This document shows positions 32,302 through 41,655 of a DNA stretch of 64,000 nt, in pieces (the stretch's first letter is position 1; every line of letters starts with the position of its first letter). The stretch is from Microbacterium psychrotolerans (GTDB lineage Bacteria > Actinomycetota > Actinomycetes > Actinomycetales > Microbacteriaceae): assembly GCF_031085295.1 (NCBI RefSeq), contig NZ_JAVFWO010000005.1:1-64000 (forward strand), read 5' to 3'. The position numbers and the translations under genes were made by a program. The notes beneath the pieces are model-generated. The model did no database searches. It saw nothing but the letters and a program-made list of their open reading frames with translations, and had not been told where the DNA came from.

Positions 32302-35300
32302 TCACGATAGGGCAGACGCCCGTTCTCGCGGAGCGGAGGCGGGCTGCCGGTGCGGCGCCAGCGGCTTGGCGCGGCGCAGGGCGGCGAGGATGGGCCGGCC
32401 TACCACGATCAGGCCGACGACGGTCGTGATCGCGCGGAGAGTGTCCCAGCTGAGCGTCGACGTCACGAGCGAGTAGAGCAGGAAGCTCGACAGGTTGACG
32501 TCGAACGGCGCGGCGCCGTCGTACGAGATGCCGGTGCCGTAGCCCACGGCGAACGGCCAGAACCACAGGTTCATCAGCAGGCCGAAGACGTACGAGGCGA
32601 CGACGCCGTAGACGCAGAGCATGGCGATCTCGGCGGCTGACGAGCGAGCCCATGCCCCCGGCGGCTGCGGGCGATGCGTCAGCGACGCCCGGAGGGCGCG
32701 TGGCGATCGGCGCGGCAGCAGCCCGGCGACGGCACCGACCCACGCGCACGAGAACATCTGGAAGGGCGTCCACGGCCCGAACGTGCCCGTGATGACCGTG
32801 GACAGCACGATGGTCGCCATGCCGAGGAGCATGCCGAAGCGCGCTCCGTACGCCCGCCCGGCGAGGATCAGCAGGATGAAGACCGCCTCGACTCCGCCGA
32901 CCCCGGTGCCGGCGATGCGCACCGCCGCCCCGATCGCGGCGAGCGTGCCGAGAAGGGCCAGCATATGGGCCGAGCGCACCGTGCCGTCGAGCGTCGCCAC
33001 CACCACGAGCATCGCCAGCGGCGCCAGGGCGAGGGCCGCGATCGGCACCGCGGCGTATGCCTGCTCCGGCACGGCGGTCGCGACGAGCGGCCAGCAGAAC
33101 GCCCCGAGCGCGACGAGGTTGGCTGCGAGGAGGGCGATCAGCGGAAGCCGGGCGACGCGAGCCCGGGCGACGCGGGCGTGAACACCGGTCGCAATGAGCG
33201 CGTCGGAGCCGGGGCCTGCGAGCGCCGTCGGTGCCGCGGTGCGGCGGTTACTGCGCCCCTGAGCCGCAGCAGCGGCGGCCGCGGGGCCGGCGATGTCGAC
33301 CAGCGCGGGAGCGCCGGCGCCCCCGGGATGACGCGCCTGCGCCCGTACGAGGTCGGCATGCAGGGCGACACCGCGCACAGCGCCATCGGCGCGCGCCGCC
33401 TGCGCGCCTCCCGCACGCAGCACGCCGCCATGCATCTCGAGCACCCGATCGGCGAGATCGGCGATCTCGGGCTCGTGCGACGCCACGAGCACCGCCGTGC
33501 CCGCGTGGGCGAGCGTGAGCAGAGCCGCCCAGACCATCGCGCGCGCGGTGGGGTCCAGCCCGCGCGTCGGCTCGTCGATGAGCAGCACGTCGGGAGCGCC
33601 GGCGAACTGGATGGCGAGGGCGAGGCATCGTCGCTCGCCGACCGACAGATCGCGCGGATGCCGCGCCAGGCGCGACGTGAACTCTGGTCCATCGGGGTCG
33701 AGGCCGAGGAAACCGGCGAACCTTGCTGCGGTCGATTCCTCACCGGCGGCTGGGTGTCGCCCCGTCGTGCTCCCCGTTCCGCCCCAGGCGGACGCTTCCG
33801 AGCCTGAGGCAACGATCCCGTGCCCGCCGTGCGCGGCACGTCGTGACGCGCGCCGGTCGGCGCGGCGGCACTCGGCGGCGACGGTGTCGGAGACGAAGAG
33901 GTCGTCGGAGGCATCCGGCACGAGCGCGACGCGCCCCGACGCCTCGACCCGCATCCAGCGATCGGGCAGCGCCAGCGCCGCGAGCAGGCTCGACTTGCCG
34001 GCGCCGTTGGGCCCGACGAGTGCGACGATTTCGGCGGCGTCTAGGTCGAGATCCGCCGCCGACACGGCCACGGTCTCGCGGTGGCTCAGGGTGATGCCGC
34101 GGGCGCTCAGCACCGGCTCCGAGCCCGACGGCTCGCGCACCGAGAGCGTCCCCGAGTCTCGGGGTTCGGGGCGCGCGCCGTGCGTCTGGGACGTCAGCGG
34201 CGCGCCCCGAACGCCTGCGGAGCGCCCCAAACCAGATGCGCCACCCGCCGGCGACGACGAATCATCCCTGGCGGCATCCGATGCGACGACCGCACGGCCG
34301 GGCCACCTCTCCTCGTCGGCGGTATCCACGATGACGACCGCACCACCGTCGATCCGCAGGACGGTGTCGGCGATGCGCGCGAGGGGCGTGGTGCGGTGCT
34401 CGGCCACGACCACGCACATCTCCGCCTCGTGCGCCAGGGCGTCGAGCAGCCGCGCGATGCGCGTGCGCGCGCCGGCGTCGAGGTCGGCCAGCGGCTCGTC
34501 GACCAGCAGGAGTATCGGGTGCTCCACGATCGCCGCCGCAATGGCGACGAGCGTCGCCTCGCCCGCCGACAGGCCGCGCGTCGGCCGGTCGAGCAGCCCG
34601 GTCACTCCGACGCGGCCGGCGACCTCGGCCACACGCGCCGCCGCGACCACCGGCGCGACACCCCGCAGCTCGAGCGACAGGCCGATCTCGTCGCGGACGC
34701 GCTCCGTCGCGAACGCCTCACGCGGATGCTGCAGCACCACGCCCACGCGCTGCGCCACGTCGCGGGGCGGCACCGCGGTGCGGTCGTGGCCCACCACACG
34801 CAGCGACCCCGCGATCCAGCCGCCGTCGGTGTGGACGTGCAGACCCGCGATCCCGCGCAGCAGGGTGGACTTGCCCGAACCCGTCGCCCCCGCCACGAGT
34901 GTGAGCGTGCCGGCCTCGAGCGCCAGCGCGGGAGGAAGGCGGATGCCGGCATCCGCCCGCCCGCCGTAGCCCATCTCGACGTCACGAGCCTCGACGGGAG
35001 CGAGGCAGTCGCCGTCGAGCCCGCGCCCCGCGAAGCCGCGCAGCTCGAGGGCCGCGGCCACGTCACCGGCGCGTTCGAGGGTGCGCTCGAGCAGGGGCAG
35101 CAGCATCCGTGGACCGGCGCGCTCGCCGCGGAGCCGCTGGGCGAAGCGCACCGCGCGGGCGCCGTCGGCGAGCGAGGGGAGGGTCGCCGCCGCGATCGCG
35201 AGTGCCCGCGCGATGCCTCGGAGCGGTCCGCGGCGCGAAGCCCGCGCGAACACGCGATTGAGGTCGACGACGGCGTTCAGGACGCCGAAGGCGAGGATCG

Positions 35301-35532
35301 CGAGGGCGATCGGCAGTGCGCTGGCCGCGGCATCCCACAGTCCGTCGATGGTGACCTGGCCCAGCAGCACGACGTGCGCGAACGGCGGCGGCAGCCGCAC
35401 CGCTGGAAGGTCCAGCAGTACGAAACCGTCGCCGTCGGCCCCGTGGAAGAGGATGCGGTAGACGACCCGGGCCGCCACGAACCCTGCGGCGAGGATCGCC
35501 GCGGCACGCAGGGGACCGGGTCGGAACGTCAT
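32302..35532 (-). CDS. single-chain ECF importer: EcfT + two ATPases + S component fused
   Basis: A 1076-residue fusion of all parts of an energy-coupling-factor vitamin importer. Residues 1-180 are the T transmembrane component, with an ALELRGF coupling helix near 161-167. ATPase 1 has Walker A GATGSGKST (215-223), LSAGE (321-325) and LLVDEP (342-347). After a disordered linker (about 410-470), ATPase 2 has GPNGAGKSS (507-515), LSVGE (629-633), LLIDEP (650-655) and H-loop His686. Residues about 795-1045 form an S-component-like membrane domain with GPWTPFQMF. The start is 1 bp after the lipoprotein stop. The substrate is unproven; corrinoid is suggested by the neighbours. Confidence 0.9.
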   Translation of the reverse strand: MTFRPGPLRAAAILAAGFVAARVVYRILFHGADGDGFVLLDLPAVRLPPPFAHVVLLGQVTIDGLWDAAASALPIALAILAFGVLNAVVDLNRVFARASRRGPLRGIARALAIAAATLPSLADGARAVRFAQRLRGERAGPRMLLPLLERTLERAGDVAAALELRGFAGRGLDGDCLAPVEARDVEMGYGGRADAGIRLPPALALEAGTLTLVAGATGSGKSTLLRGIAGLHVHTDGGWIAGSLRVVGHDRTAVPPRDVAQRVGVVLQHPREAFATERVRDEIGLSLELRGVAPVVAAARVAEVAGRVGVTGLLDRPTRGLSAGEATLVAIAAAIVEHPILLLVDEPLADLDAGARTRIARLLDALAHEAEMCVVVAEHRTTPLARIADTVLRIDGGAVVIVDTADEERWPGRAVVASDAARDDSSSPAGGASGLGRSAGVRGAPLTSQTHGARPEPRDSGTLSVREPSGSEPVLSARGITLSHRETVAVSAADLDLDAAEIVALVGPNGAGKSSLLAALALPDRWMRVEASGRVALVPDASDDLFVSDTVAAECRRADRRASRRAAHGGHGIVASGSEASAWGGTGSTTGRHPAAGEESTAARFAGFLGLDPDGPEFTSRLARHPRDLSVGERRCLALAIQFAGAPDVLLIDEPTRGLDPTARAMVWAALLTLAHAGTAVLVASHEPEIADLADRVLEMHGGVLRAGGAQAARADGAVRGVALHADLVRAQARHPGGAGAPALVDIAGPAAAAAAAQGRSNRRTAAPTALAGPGSDALIATGVHARVARARVARLPLIALLAANLVALGAFCWPLVATAVPEQAYAAVPIAALALAPLAMLVVVATLDGTVRSAHMLALLGTLAAIGAAVRIAGTGVGGVEAVFILLILAGRAYGARFGMLLGMATIVLSTVITGTFGPWTPFQMFSCAWVGAVAGLLPRRSPRALRASLTHRPQPPGAWARSSAAEIAMLCVYGVVASYVFGLLMNLWFWPFAVGYGTGISYDGAAPFDVNLSSFLLYSLVTSTLSWDTLRAITTVVGLIVVGRPILAALRRAKPLAPHRQPASAPRERASALS

Positions 35533-35533
35533 G

Positions 35534-36079
35534 TCAGGTCGCCGGCGCGGCCGGCTCGCCGTTCAGCGTGAAGAGCAGCTCGAGCGACTCGCCGGGTTCG
35601 AGCTCGAGGGTCGACAATCCCTCCTCGGCATAGGCCCACTCGCCGTCCGCAGGCTTGATCCAGATCGACCAGTACGCGAACGCGGCGGGCATCGACTCGC
35701 ACGTCTCGAAGTAGTCCGTGCCGTCCGCGGCGGGGATCGCGACGTCTTCCGCGGGCACGCCGTTGACGCGGCACACGACCTCGTCGCCGTACTCGTCGGT
35801 GCCCTCGGTCGTCACATTCACGAGGGTGAGGGCGTCGGCCGCGGCGAGCGTCTCGTCTGTGCCGATGCACCATTCCTTGCTGTCGCCGTCCTCCAGGCTC
35901 GACGCGTCCACGGCGACGGTGATGCCTTCGTCGTCCCCGCAGGCGCTGTCGAGGATCGCGAGGGTCTTGGTCTCCGCGGGCGTGGGGGTGGCGTCGGGCG
36001 CGCCGGTGCAGGCGACGAGGGTGAAGAGCAGGGCAGCGGATGCCGCGGCGGCCGCCACGGTGCGAAGAGTCGAGGTCAC
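35534..36079 (-). CDS. lipoprotein with transcobalamin-like (DUF4430-type) domain
   Basis: A 181-residue secreted lipoprotein with lipobox LVAC (Cys24), followed by a Thr/Pro-rich spacer. The mature part ends with VVCRVNGVPAED, FAYWSIWIKPADGEWAY and LELEPGESLELLF. This pattern of a Cys-containing NGVPA turn and a YWS-W strand is typical of the transcobalamin-like/DUF4430 fold found with actinobacterial ECF importers. Several paired Cys fit disulfides. It probably binds ligand or docks it at the ECF chain encoded 1 bp downstream. GTG 36079 has TAGCCT six bases upstream. Confidence 0.8.
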   Translation of the reverse strand: MTSTLRTVAAAAASAALLFTLVACTGAPDATPTPAETKTLAILDSACGDDEGITVAVDASSLEDGDSKEWCIGTDETLAAADALTLVNVTTEGTDEYGDEVVCRVNGVPAEDVAIPAADGTDYFETCESMPAAFAYWSIWIKPADGEWAYAEEGLSTLELEPGESLELLFTLNGEPAAPAT

Positions 36080-36091
36080 CGATCCAGGCTA
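36080..36091 (-). promoter_or_regulatory. leaderless -10 box TAGCCT for lipoprotein-ECF operon
   Basis: On the minus strand TAGCCT (36086-36091) ends six bases before GTG 36079. Confidence 0.55.
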
Positions 36092-36143
36092 GTTGGCGGG
36101 CAGTGGTGTCCGGTGGCGGATGACGCCCGCCGACGCGCCGCCG

Positions 36144-36155
36144 TAGGCTGGCCGG
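36144..36155 (+). promoter_or_regulatory. leaderless -10 box TAGGCT for menB
   Basis: TAGGCT (36144-36149) ends six bases before GTG 36156. Confidence 0.6.
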
Positions 36156-37076
<921 letters not shown>

Positions 37077-37173
37077 GGGCTGCCGTGCACGAACTCCTCA
37101 AGATCGCGCGACGGGGCGATGAGCACGGCGAAACCCGCCCGTGCCGATGCTTTCTGGAGGAGTTGATGTCCGC
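37077..37173 (+). promoter_or_regulatory. structured menB-menE spacer that can mask the menE ribosome site
   Basis: AACTCCTC (37092-37099) is exactly complementary to GAGGAGTT (37157-37164), which contains the menE Shine-Dalgarno. Inside, GCACGG (37123-37128) pairs with CCGTGC (37139-37144). Folding would hide the ribosome site, so translation of menE may be regulated or tied to menB translation. Whether a ligand or protein is involved is unknown. Confidence 0.4.
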
Positions 37174-38328
37174 ATGAAGCTCCAATCCGTCGTCGGCGAC
37201 GATCCGCGCGAGATCCTCCGAGCCCTGCGCGGAGCGCTCCACGGTGCCGGTCCCGCGCTGGGCGTCGGGCTCGTGAGCGGGCTGCCGAGCGAGGTGCCCG
37301 CCGGCACCGCCGTGGTCGTCACGACGTCGGGGTCCACCGGCATCCCCAAGAGCGTCGTGCTCAGTCGCGACGCGCTCACCGCGAGCGCGCTGGCGACCGC
37401 CGACCGCATCGGCGACGGCGCCTGGCTGCTGGCGCTGCCGGCGAGCTACGTCGCCGGGCTCCAGGTGCTGGTCCGCTCGCTCGTCACCGACCGCGAGCCG
37501 GCGATCCTGTCCGGCGCCTTCACGCCCCAGTCCTTCGCCGCCGCCGCCCTGCTGATGGTGTCGACGGACCGCGGCGAACGGATCCCGACGTACACGTCGC
37601 TGGTGCCGGCCCAGCTGTCGAGGCTGCTCGACGCTGCGGAGCACGACAGCTCCGTTCTCGCCGCCGTGCGGTCGTTCGAGACGATCCTCATCGGCGGCCA
37701 GGCGCTGCCCGCCGCGACGCTCGAGCGTGCCGAGGCGGCGGGGGCGAGGATCGTCCGCACCTACGGCTCGACCGAGACCAGCGGCGGCTGCGTCTACGAC
37801 GGCGTGCCCCTCGCGAACGTGCGGCTGCGCATCGAGCGCGGCGAGGTGCAGGTGTCGGGACCGACGCTTGCGGAGGGCTACCTGGGCGACCCCGTGCGGA
37901 CGGACACCGTCTTCCTCCGCGAGCGCGACGGCACGCGGTGGTATCGCACCGGCGACGCGGGCCTGTTCGACGACGGCGTCCTGCGGGTGCGCGGACGCAT
38001 CGACAACGTCATCGTGTCGGGCGGCATCAACGTCTCGCTCGACCGCGTCGAGCGGATCGTGCGGGGGATACCCGGACTCGACACGGCCGTCGTCGTCGGG
38101 ATTCCCGACGAACGCTGGGGCGAGGCATCCGTCGTCGTCGCCTCTCGCGGTGAGGCGCTGCGCCGCAGCGAAGCGGTCCAGCTGCAGGAGGCGCGTGCCG
38201 CCGTGCAGGCCGAGATCGGCGCGCACGCGCGTCCGTCGCGCCTCGTGCTGGTCGACGAGCTGGCGACGCTGCCGTCGGGGAAGCCCGACCGCGAGGCCAT
38301 CCGCCGCGCCGTCCTCGCCCTGCACTGA
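37174..38328 (+). CDS. menE: o-succinylbenzoate-CoA ligase MenE
   Basis: A 384-residue adenylate-forming enzyme that activates o-succinylbenzoate with CoA. The phosphate loop is TTSGSTGIPKS (50-60). YGSTETSGGCVYDG (about 206) is the A5 motif, YRTGDAGLFDDG (about 260) the A7 region, and LPSGKPDREA holds the catalytic C-terminal Lys. It is shorter than typical MenE (about 450-490) because the N-terminus is compact, as often seen in actinobacteria. ATG 37174 follows GGAGGAG; an in-frame GTG at 37141 lies inside the leader hairpin and is less likely. Confidence 0.93.
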   Translation: MKLQSVVGDDPREILRALRGALHGAGPALGVGLVSGLPSEVPAGTAVVVTTSGSTGIPKSVVLSRDALTASALATADRIGDGAWLLALPASYVAGLQVLVRSLVTDREPAILSGAFTPQSFAAAALLMVSTDRGERIPTYTSLVPAQLSRLLDAAEHDSSVLAAVRSFETILIGGQALPAATLERAEAAGARIVRTYGSTETSGGCVYDGVPLANVRLRIERGEVQVSGPTLAEGYLGDPVRTDTVFLRERDGTRWYRTGDAGLFDDGVLRVRGRIDNVIVSGGINVSLDRVERIVRGIPGLDTAVVVGIPDERWGEASVVVASRGEALRRSEAVQLQEARAAVQAEIGAHARPSRLVLVDELATLPSGKPDREAIRRAVLALH

Positions 38329-38375
38329 TCCGGCTCGTCTGCCGCTCGAGGCTCCGGCGGCGATTCCGGCGGGCG

Positions 38376-38759
38376 TCAGCCCTGCGGATACGGCCCGGTC
38401 TGCACGACGCAGAACCTGTTGCCCTCGGTGTCTTCGAGCACGACCCAGTCGGCGTCGTCGGGGTAGTCGTCCCAGTCGACTTCGCGGGCGCCGAGATCGA
38501 GCAGGCGCTGGATCTCGGCCGCCTGGTCTTCGGCGTACAGGTCGAGGTGGATGCGCGGCGGATAGTGCTGGGGATATCCGGTGACCGACAGGGCGAGGCT
38601 CGCGCCCGGCGCAGCCCAATGGGTCTTGCCGGGCGGGTCGAGGATCACCCAGTCGTCGCTGGGCTCACCGCGGCTCTCGTAGCCGAGGGCCGCGCGCCAG
38701 AAGTCGCCGGCGCGGTCGATGTCTTCCACGGTGAGGACCGTGGATCCGATGCTCAACAT
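38376..38759 (-). CDS. VOC (glyoxalase/bleomycin resistance) superfamily protein
   Basis: A 127-residue protein with two beta-alpha-beta-beta-beta modules of the vicinal oxygen chelate fold. It begins MLSIGSTVLTVEDIDRAGDFW and includes RIHLDLYAED (about 75) and a C-terminal WVVLEDTEGNRFCVV. Metal-ligand residues are plausible (His, Glu) but substrate and reaction cannot be assigned. ATG 38759 is chosen; ATG 38768 would add three residues. It lies between convergent menE and divergent menA and shows no link to menaquinone synthesis. Confidence 0.85.
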   Translation of the reverse strand: MLSIGSTVLTVEDIDRAGDFWRAALGYESRGEPSDDWVILDPPGKTHWAAPGASLALSVTGYPQHYPPRIHLDLYAEDQAAEIQRLLDLGAREVDWDDYPDDADWVVLEDTEGNRFCVVQTGPYPQG

Positions 38760-38836
38760 GGCCTCCATGATCCGTGCCGCGCCCGACATCCGGCGAGGGG
38801 CTTGACGGCCGCGCGGGTCTTCATCGGCTGGACCCC

Positions 38837-38850
38837 TATGATGTGCATTC
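38837..38850 (+). promoter_or_regulatory. leaderless -10 box TATGAT for menA
   Basis: TATGAT (38837-38842) ends eight bases before GTG 38851. Confidence 0.5.
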
Positions 38851-39834
38851 GTGGCAGCAACCTCCAGCAAGAAGCGCGGCGCCCCGGGCGCGAAGAAGCG
38901 GCAGCCCCGCGGCAACCCCCAGAAGCCGAACGTCTCGCGCAGCCCTGCGCGCGTGGCGAAGCCCACGGCCGCTGACTGGGTCGGCGCGGCACGGCTGCGC
39001 ACCCTGCCGCTGGCGGTCACTCCGATCCTCGTCGGCACGGGCGCTGCGATCCTGGTGACGGACGTCTTCCACTGGGTGATCGCGCTGTTCTGCCTCATCG
39101 TCTCGGTGTCGCTGCAGATCGGCGTCAACTACGCGAACGACTACAGCGACGGCGTCCGCGGCACCGACGACCACCGCGTCGGGCCGGCGCGCCTGACGGC
39201 GTCGCGCAAGGTCAAGCCGCGCACGGTGCTGATCGTGGCACTGGTGTTCTTCGCGATCGCGGCCCTCGCCGGTCTGGCCATCACGATCCGAACGCAGCAG
39301 TGGTGGCTCCTGGCCGTCGGCGCGGTCTGCATCCTCGCGGCGTGGTTCTACACCGGCGGCAAGCGCCCCTACGGGTACTACGGGCTCGGCGAGCTCTTCG
39401 TCTTCGTGTTCTTCGGCCTCGTCGCCACTCTCGGCACGACGTGGGTGCAGGCGCTCGCTCTGCCGCAGGAGGCCTGGTTCGGCGCGGTCGGCGTGGGACT
39501 CCTCGCGTGCGCGGTGCTCCTGGCCAACAACCTCCGCGACATCGACCAGGACCGCGTCGCGGGCAAGAAGACGCTCACAGTGCTCATCGGCCGCACGGCC
39601 ACGCGCTGGCTGTTCACGGTGTTCGTGCTGGTGGCGTTCCTGATCGCCGCCTTCCTCGCCTGGATCGGCTACCCGATCGCGTGGCTCACGCTGCTCGCCC
39701 TGCTGGCGGGGCTGCCCGCGATCCTCATCGTGTGGACCTACCGTGATCCCCGCGAGCTGGTGGTGGCCCTCGGGCTCACCTCGCTCACCTCCGTCGCGTA
39801 CGGCGCCTTCCTCATGTGGGCCTTCATCGGCTGA
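38851..39834 (+). CDS. menA: 1,4-dihydroxy-2-naphthoate polyprenyltransferase MenA
   Basis: A 327-residue membrane prenyltransferase of the UbiA superfamily that joins DHNA to a polyprenyl diphosphate. The first Asp motif is NYANDYSDGVRGTD (about residues 92-105) and the second is NNLRDIDQDRVAGK (about 227-240). Eight to nine helices are predicted. An extra basic N-terminal extension of about 40 residues (Lys/Arg/Gly/Pro-rich) precedes the first helix. GTG 38851 has a TATGAT box upstream. Confidence 0.95.
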   Translation: MAATSSKKRGAPGAKKRQPRGNPQKPNVSRSPARVAKPTAADWVGAARLRTLPLAVTPILVGTGAAILVTDVFHWVIALFCLIVSVSLQIGVNYANDYSDGVRGTDDHRVGPARLTASRKVKPRTVLIVALVFFAIAALAGLAITIRTQQWWLLAVGAVCILAAWFYTGGKRPYGYYGLGELFVFVFFGLVATLGTTWVQALALPQEAWFGAVGVGLLACAVLLANNLRDIDQDRVAGKKTLTVLIGRTATRWLFTVFVLVAFLIAAFLAWIGYPIAWLTLLALLAGLPAILIVWTYRDPRELVVALGLTSLTSVAYGAFLMWAFIG

Positions 39835-39852
39835 GACCGGATGCCGAGCAGC

Positions 39853-41655
39853 CTAGTCTGCGCCGCCGGTCACGGCGGCACGGATCCTCTCGATGGGAAA
39901 CTTCGGCGACCGGTCAGCGAACAGCAGACCGTTCGTCTCCTGACCGGTGTCGGTGAGTTGCGTGTAGCAGAATCCGGCCAGCGGTGAGGACCGGCGGACT
40001 GCGCGCAGGATCGCGGTGACCTTCTCTTCGAAAGCGGCGGGATCGCTCGCCGAGGAGTATCCCCAGTCATCTGCCCCGTCCGTCTCCAGGCTCACTCCTC
40101 CGAACTCGGACAGGATGACGGGCGCGCCCCCGTCCTGCGCACCGATCGTCATGCGCCTGCCGGCAGGTCCGAAGCCCGCGAGCATCTCGCGTAGCGGGGT
40201 CTCCTCGCCGTAGCGCTCGGCGAGCACATCGGGATCTGATTCGTAGTCGTGGATCGTCAGGATGTCGGAGGCCGTGTGCTCCCAGCCGTCATTCGAGATC
40301 ACCGGCCGCGAACCGTCGAGCGCGCGGGTCAAGTCGCTGATGGATCGGCTGAATGCCGCCTGCCGCGGGTCGTGCGAGATGTGCTGAACACCCCAGCTCT
40401 CGTTGAGCGGCACCCAGACCACCACGGACGGGTGCGACTGGTCGCGTCGCACGAGCGCGCTCCACTCTCCGACGAGATTGACGATCGCCCGTTCGTCGAA
40501 GGCGTAGGCGTTCGCGGTCTCCGCCCAGATCATGAGCCCCAGCCGATCGGCCCAGAACAGGAAGCGAGGATCCTCGGCCTTCTGGTGCACTCGCGCCGTG
40601 TTGAAGCCGAGTTCGAGGATGAGCTCGACCTCGCGCCGCAGGGTCTCGGCCGTCGCGGCCAGGTGCGTCTCCGGCCAGTAGTTCTGCGCGAGCACGGCGC
40701 GAACCTGCAGCGGACGGTCGTTGAGCAGGAAGTTCCCGCCGGCCACGGACACCGAGCGGAGCCCCACATAGCTGGCCACGACATCCATGACGGAGCCCGA
40801 CTCGCGCTCCAGCGTCACCGATGCCGACAGCAGTGTCGGTCGCGCCGGACTCCAGAGCAGCTCCTCGTACTCCTGGCCGTTGAGCTGACGCGGTATGACC
40901 AGCCGAACGGTGCCGTGCTGCAGACCTCCCGTCCGCACGCGCCCCTCCGCCAGCGTCTGATCGTCATGCGAAAGCGCGACCCGCAGCCACGCGTCGACGG
41001 GGACCGGTCCCGAGAGCTCCACGTCGACCTCGACGGTCGCGGTCGGAAGGTCCGGCCGCCAGGTGAGCGATCGGACCGCGGACTCGGGGATGCACTCCAG
41101 CCACACGGGCTGCCAGATGCCGGTGGTGCGGTGGTACCAGATCGAGTGGGGCCGTTCACGCCAGTCCTGTTTGCCACGCAGGACGGAGACGTCATCCGGC
41201 ACGTCGACGGCCCGCACGGTGAGCACGTTGTCGCCCTGCGAGGCGAGGGCGTCGGTGATGTCGACCTGGAACGGCGACTGTCCTCCGGAGTGGCTCGCCA
41301 CCAGACGGCCGTTCACCCAGACATCGGCCGTGTGATCCACCGCTCCCAGGTGCAGCACCACGCGAGGCCGCTCGGGGCCGTATCCCGCATCGAGCAGCTC
41401 TGCGTGCCCGAAGGAGCGGCGGTACCAGACGCAGGGGGTGAAGCGGGTGTCTCCGATCCCGGATGCCGGGGACTCCGGCGGAAACGGAACCTCGATGCGG
41501 CGGTCGAACACGATGCGGTCCACCTGAGCGATCATCATGTCGTCCCGGGCGAAGTCCCACACACCCGACAGATCATGCCAGCAGGGTCGTACGAGCTGCG
41601 GCCTCGGATACGTGCCGTCCTGCGCCGTGGCGTCCGCTGTTGCGTCGCTGGTCAT
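39853..41655 (-). CDS. glycoside hydrolase family 2 (beta-galactosidase/glucuronidase-like)
   Basis: A 600-residue GH2 enzyme with an N-terminal jelly-roll sugar-binding domain (about 20-190), an immunoglobulin-like domain (about 195-300) and a catalytic TIM barrel. The acid/base is Glu419 in WVPLNESWG and the nucleophile Glu517 in VILSEFGG. The size is like beta-glucuronidases and small beta-galactosidases; specificity is not clear. No signal peptide. ATG 41655 overlaps the LacI stop by 4 bp, so regulator and enzyme form one operon divergent from the ABC importer. Confidence 0.92.
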   Translation of the reverse strand: MTSDATADATAQDGTYPRPQLVRPCWHDLSGVWDFARDDMMIAQVDRIVFDRRIEVPFPPESPASGIGDTRFTPCVWYRRSFGHAELLDAGYGPERPRVVLHLGAVDHTADVWVNGRLVASHSGGQSPFQVDITDALASQGDNVLTVRAVDVPDDVSVLRGKQDWRERPHSIWYHRTTGIWQPVWLECIPESAVRSLTWRPDLPTATVEVDVELSGPVPVDAWLRVALSHDDQTLAEGRVRTGGLQHGTVRLVIPRQLNGQEYEELLWSPARPTLLSASVTLERESGSVMDVVASYVGLRSVSVAGGNFLLNDRPLQVRAVLAQNYWPETHLAATAETLRREVELILELGFNTARVHQKAEDPRFLFWADRLGLMIWAETANAYAFDERAIVNLVGEWSALVRRDQSHPSVVVWVPLNESWGVQHISHDPRQAAFSRSISDLTRALDGSRPVISNDGWEHTASDILTIHDYESDPDVLAERYGEETPLREMLAGFGPAGRRMTIGAQDGGAPVILSEFGGVSLETDGADDWGYSSASDPAAFEEKVTAILRAVRRSSPLAGFCYTQLTDTGQETNGLLFADRSPKFPIERIRAAVTGGAD

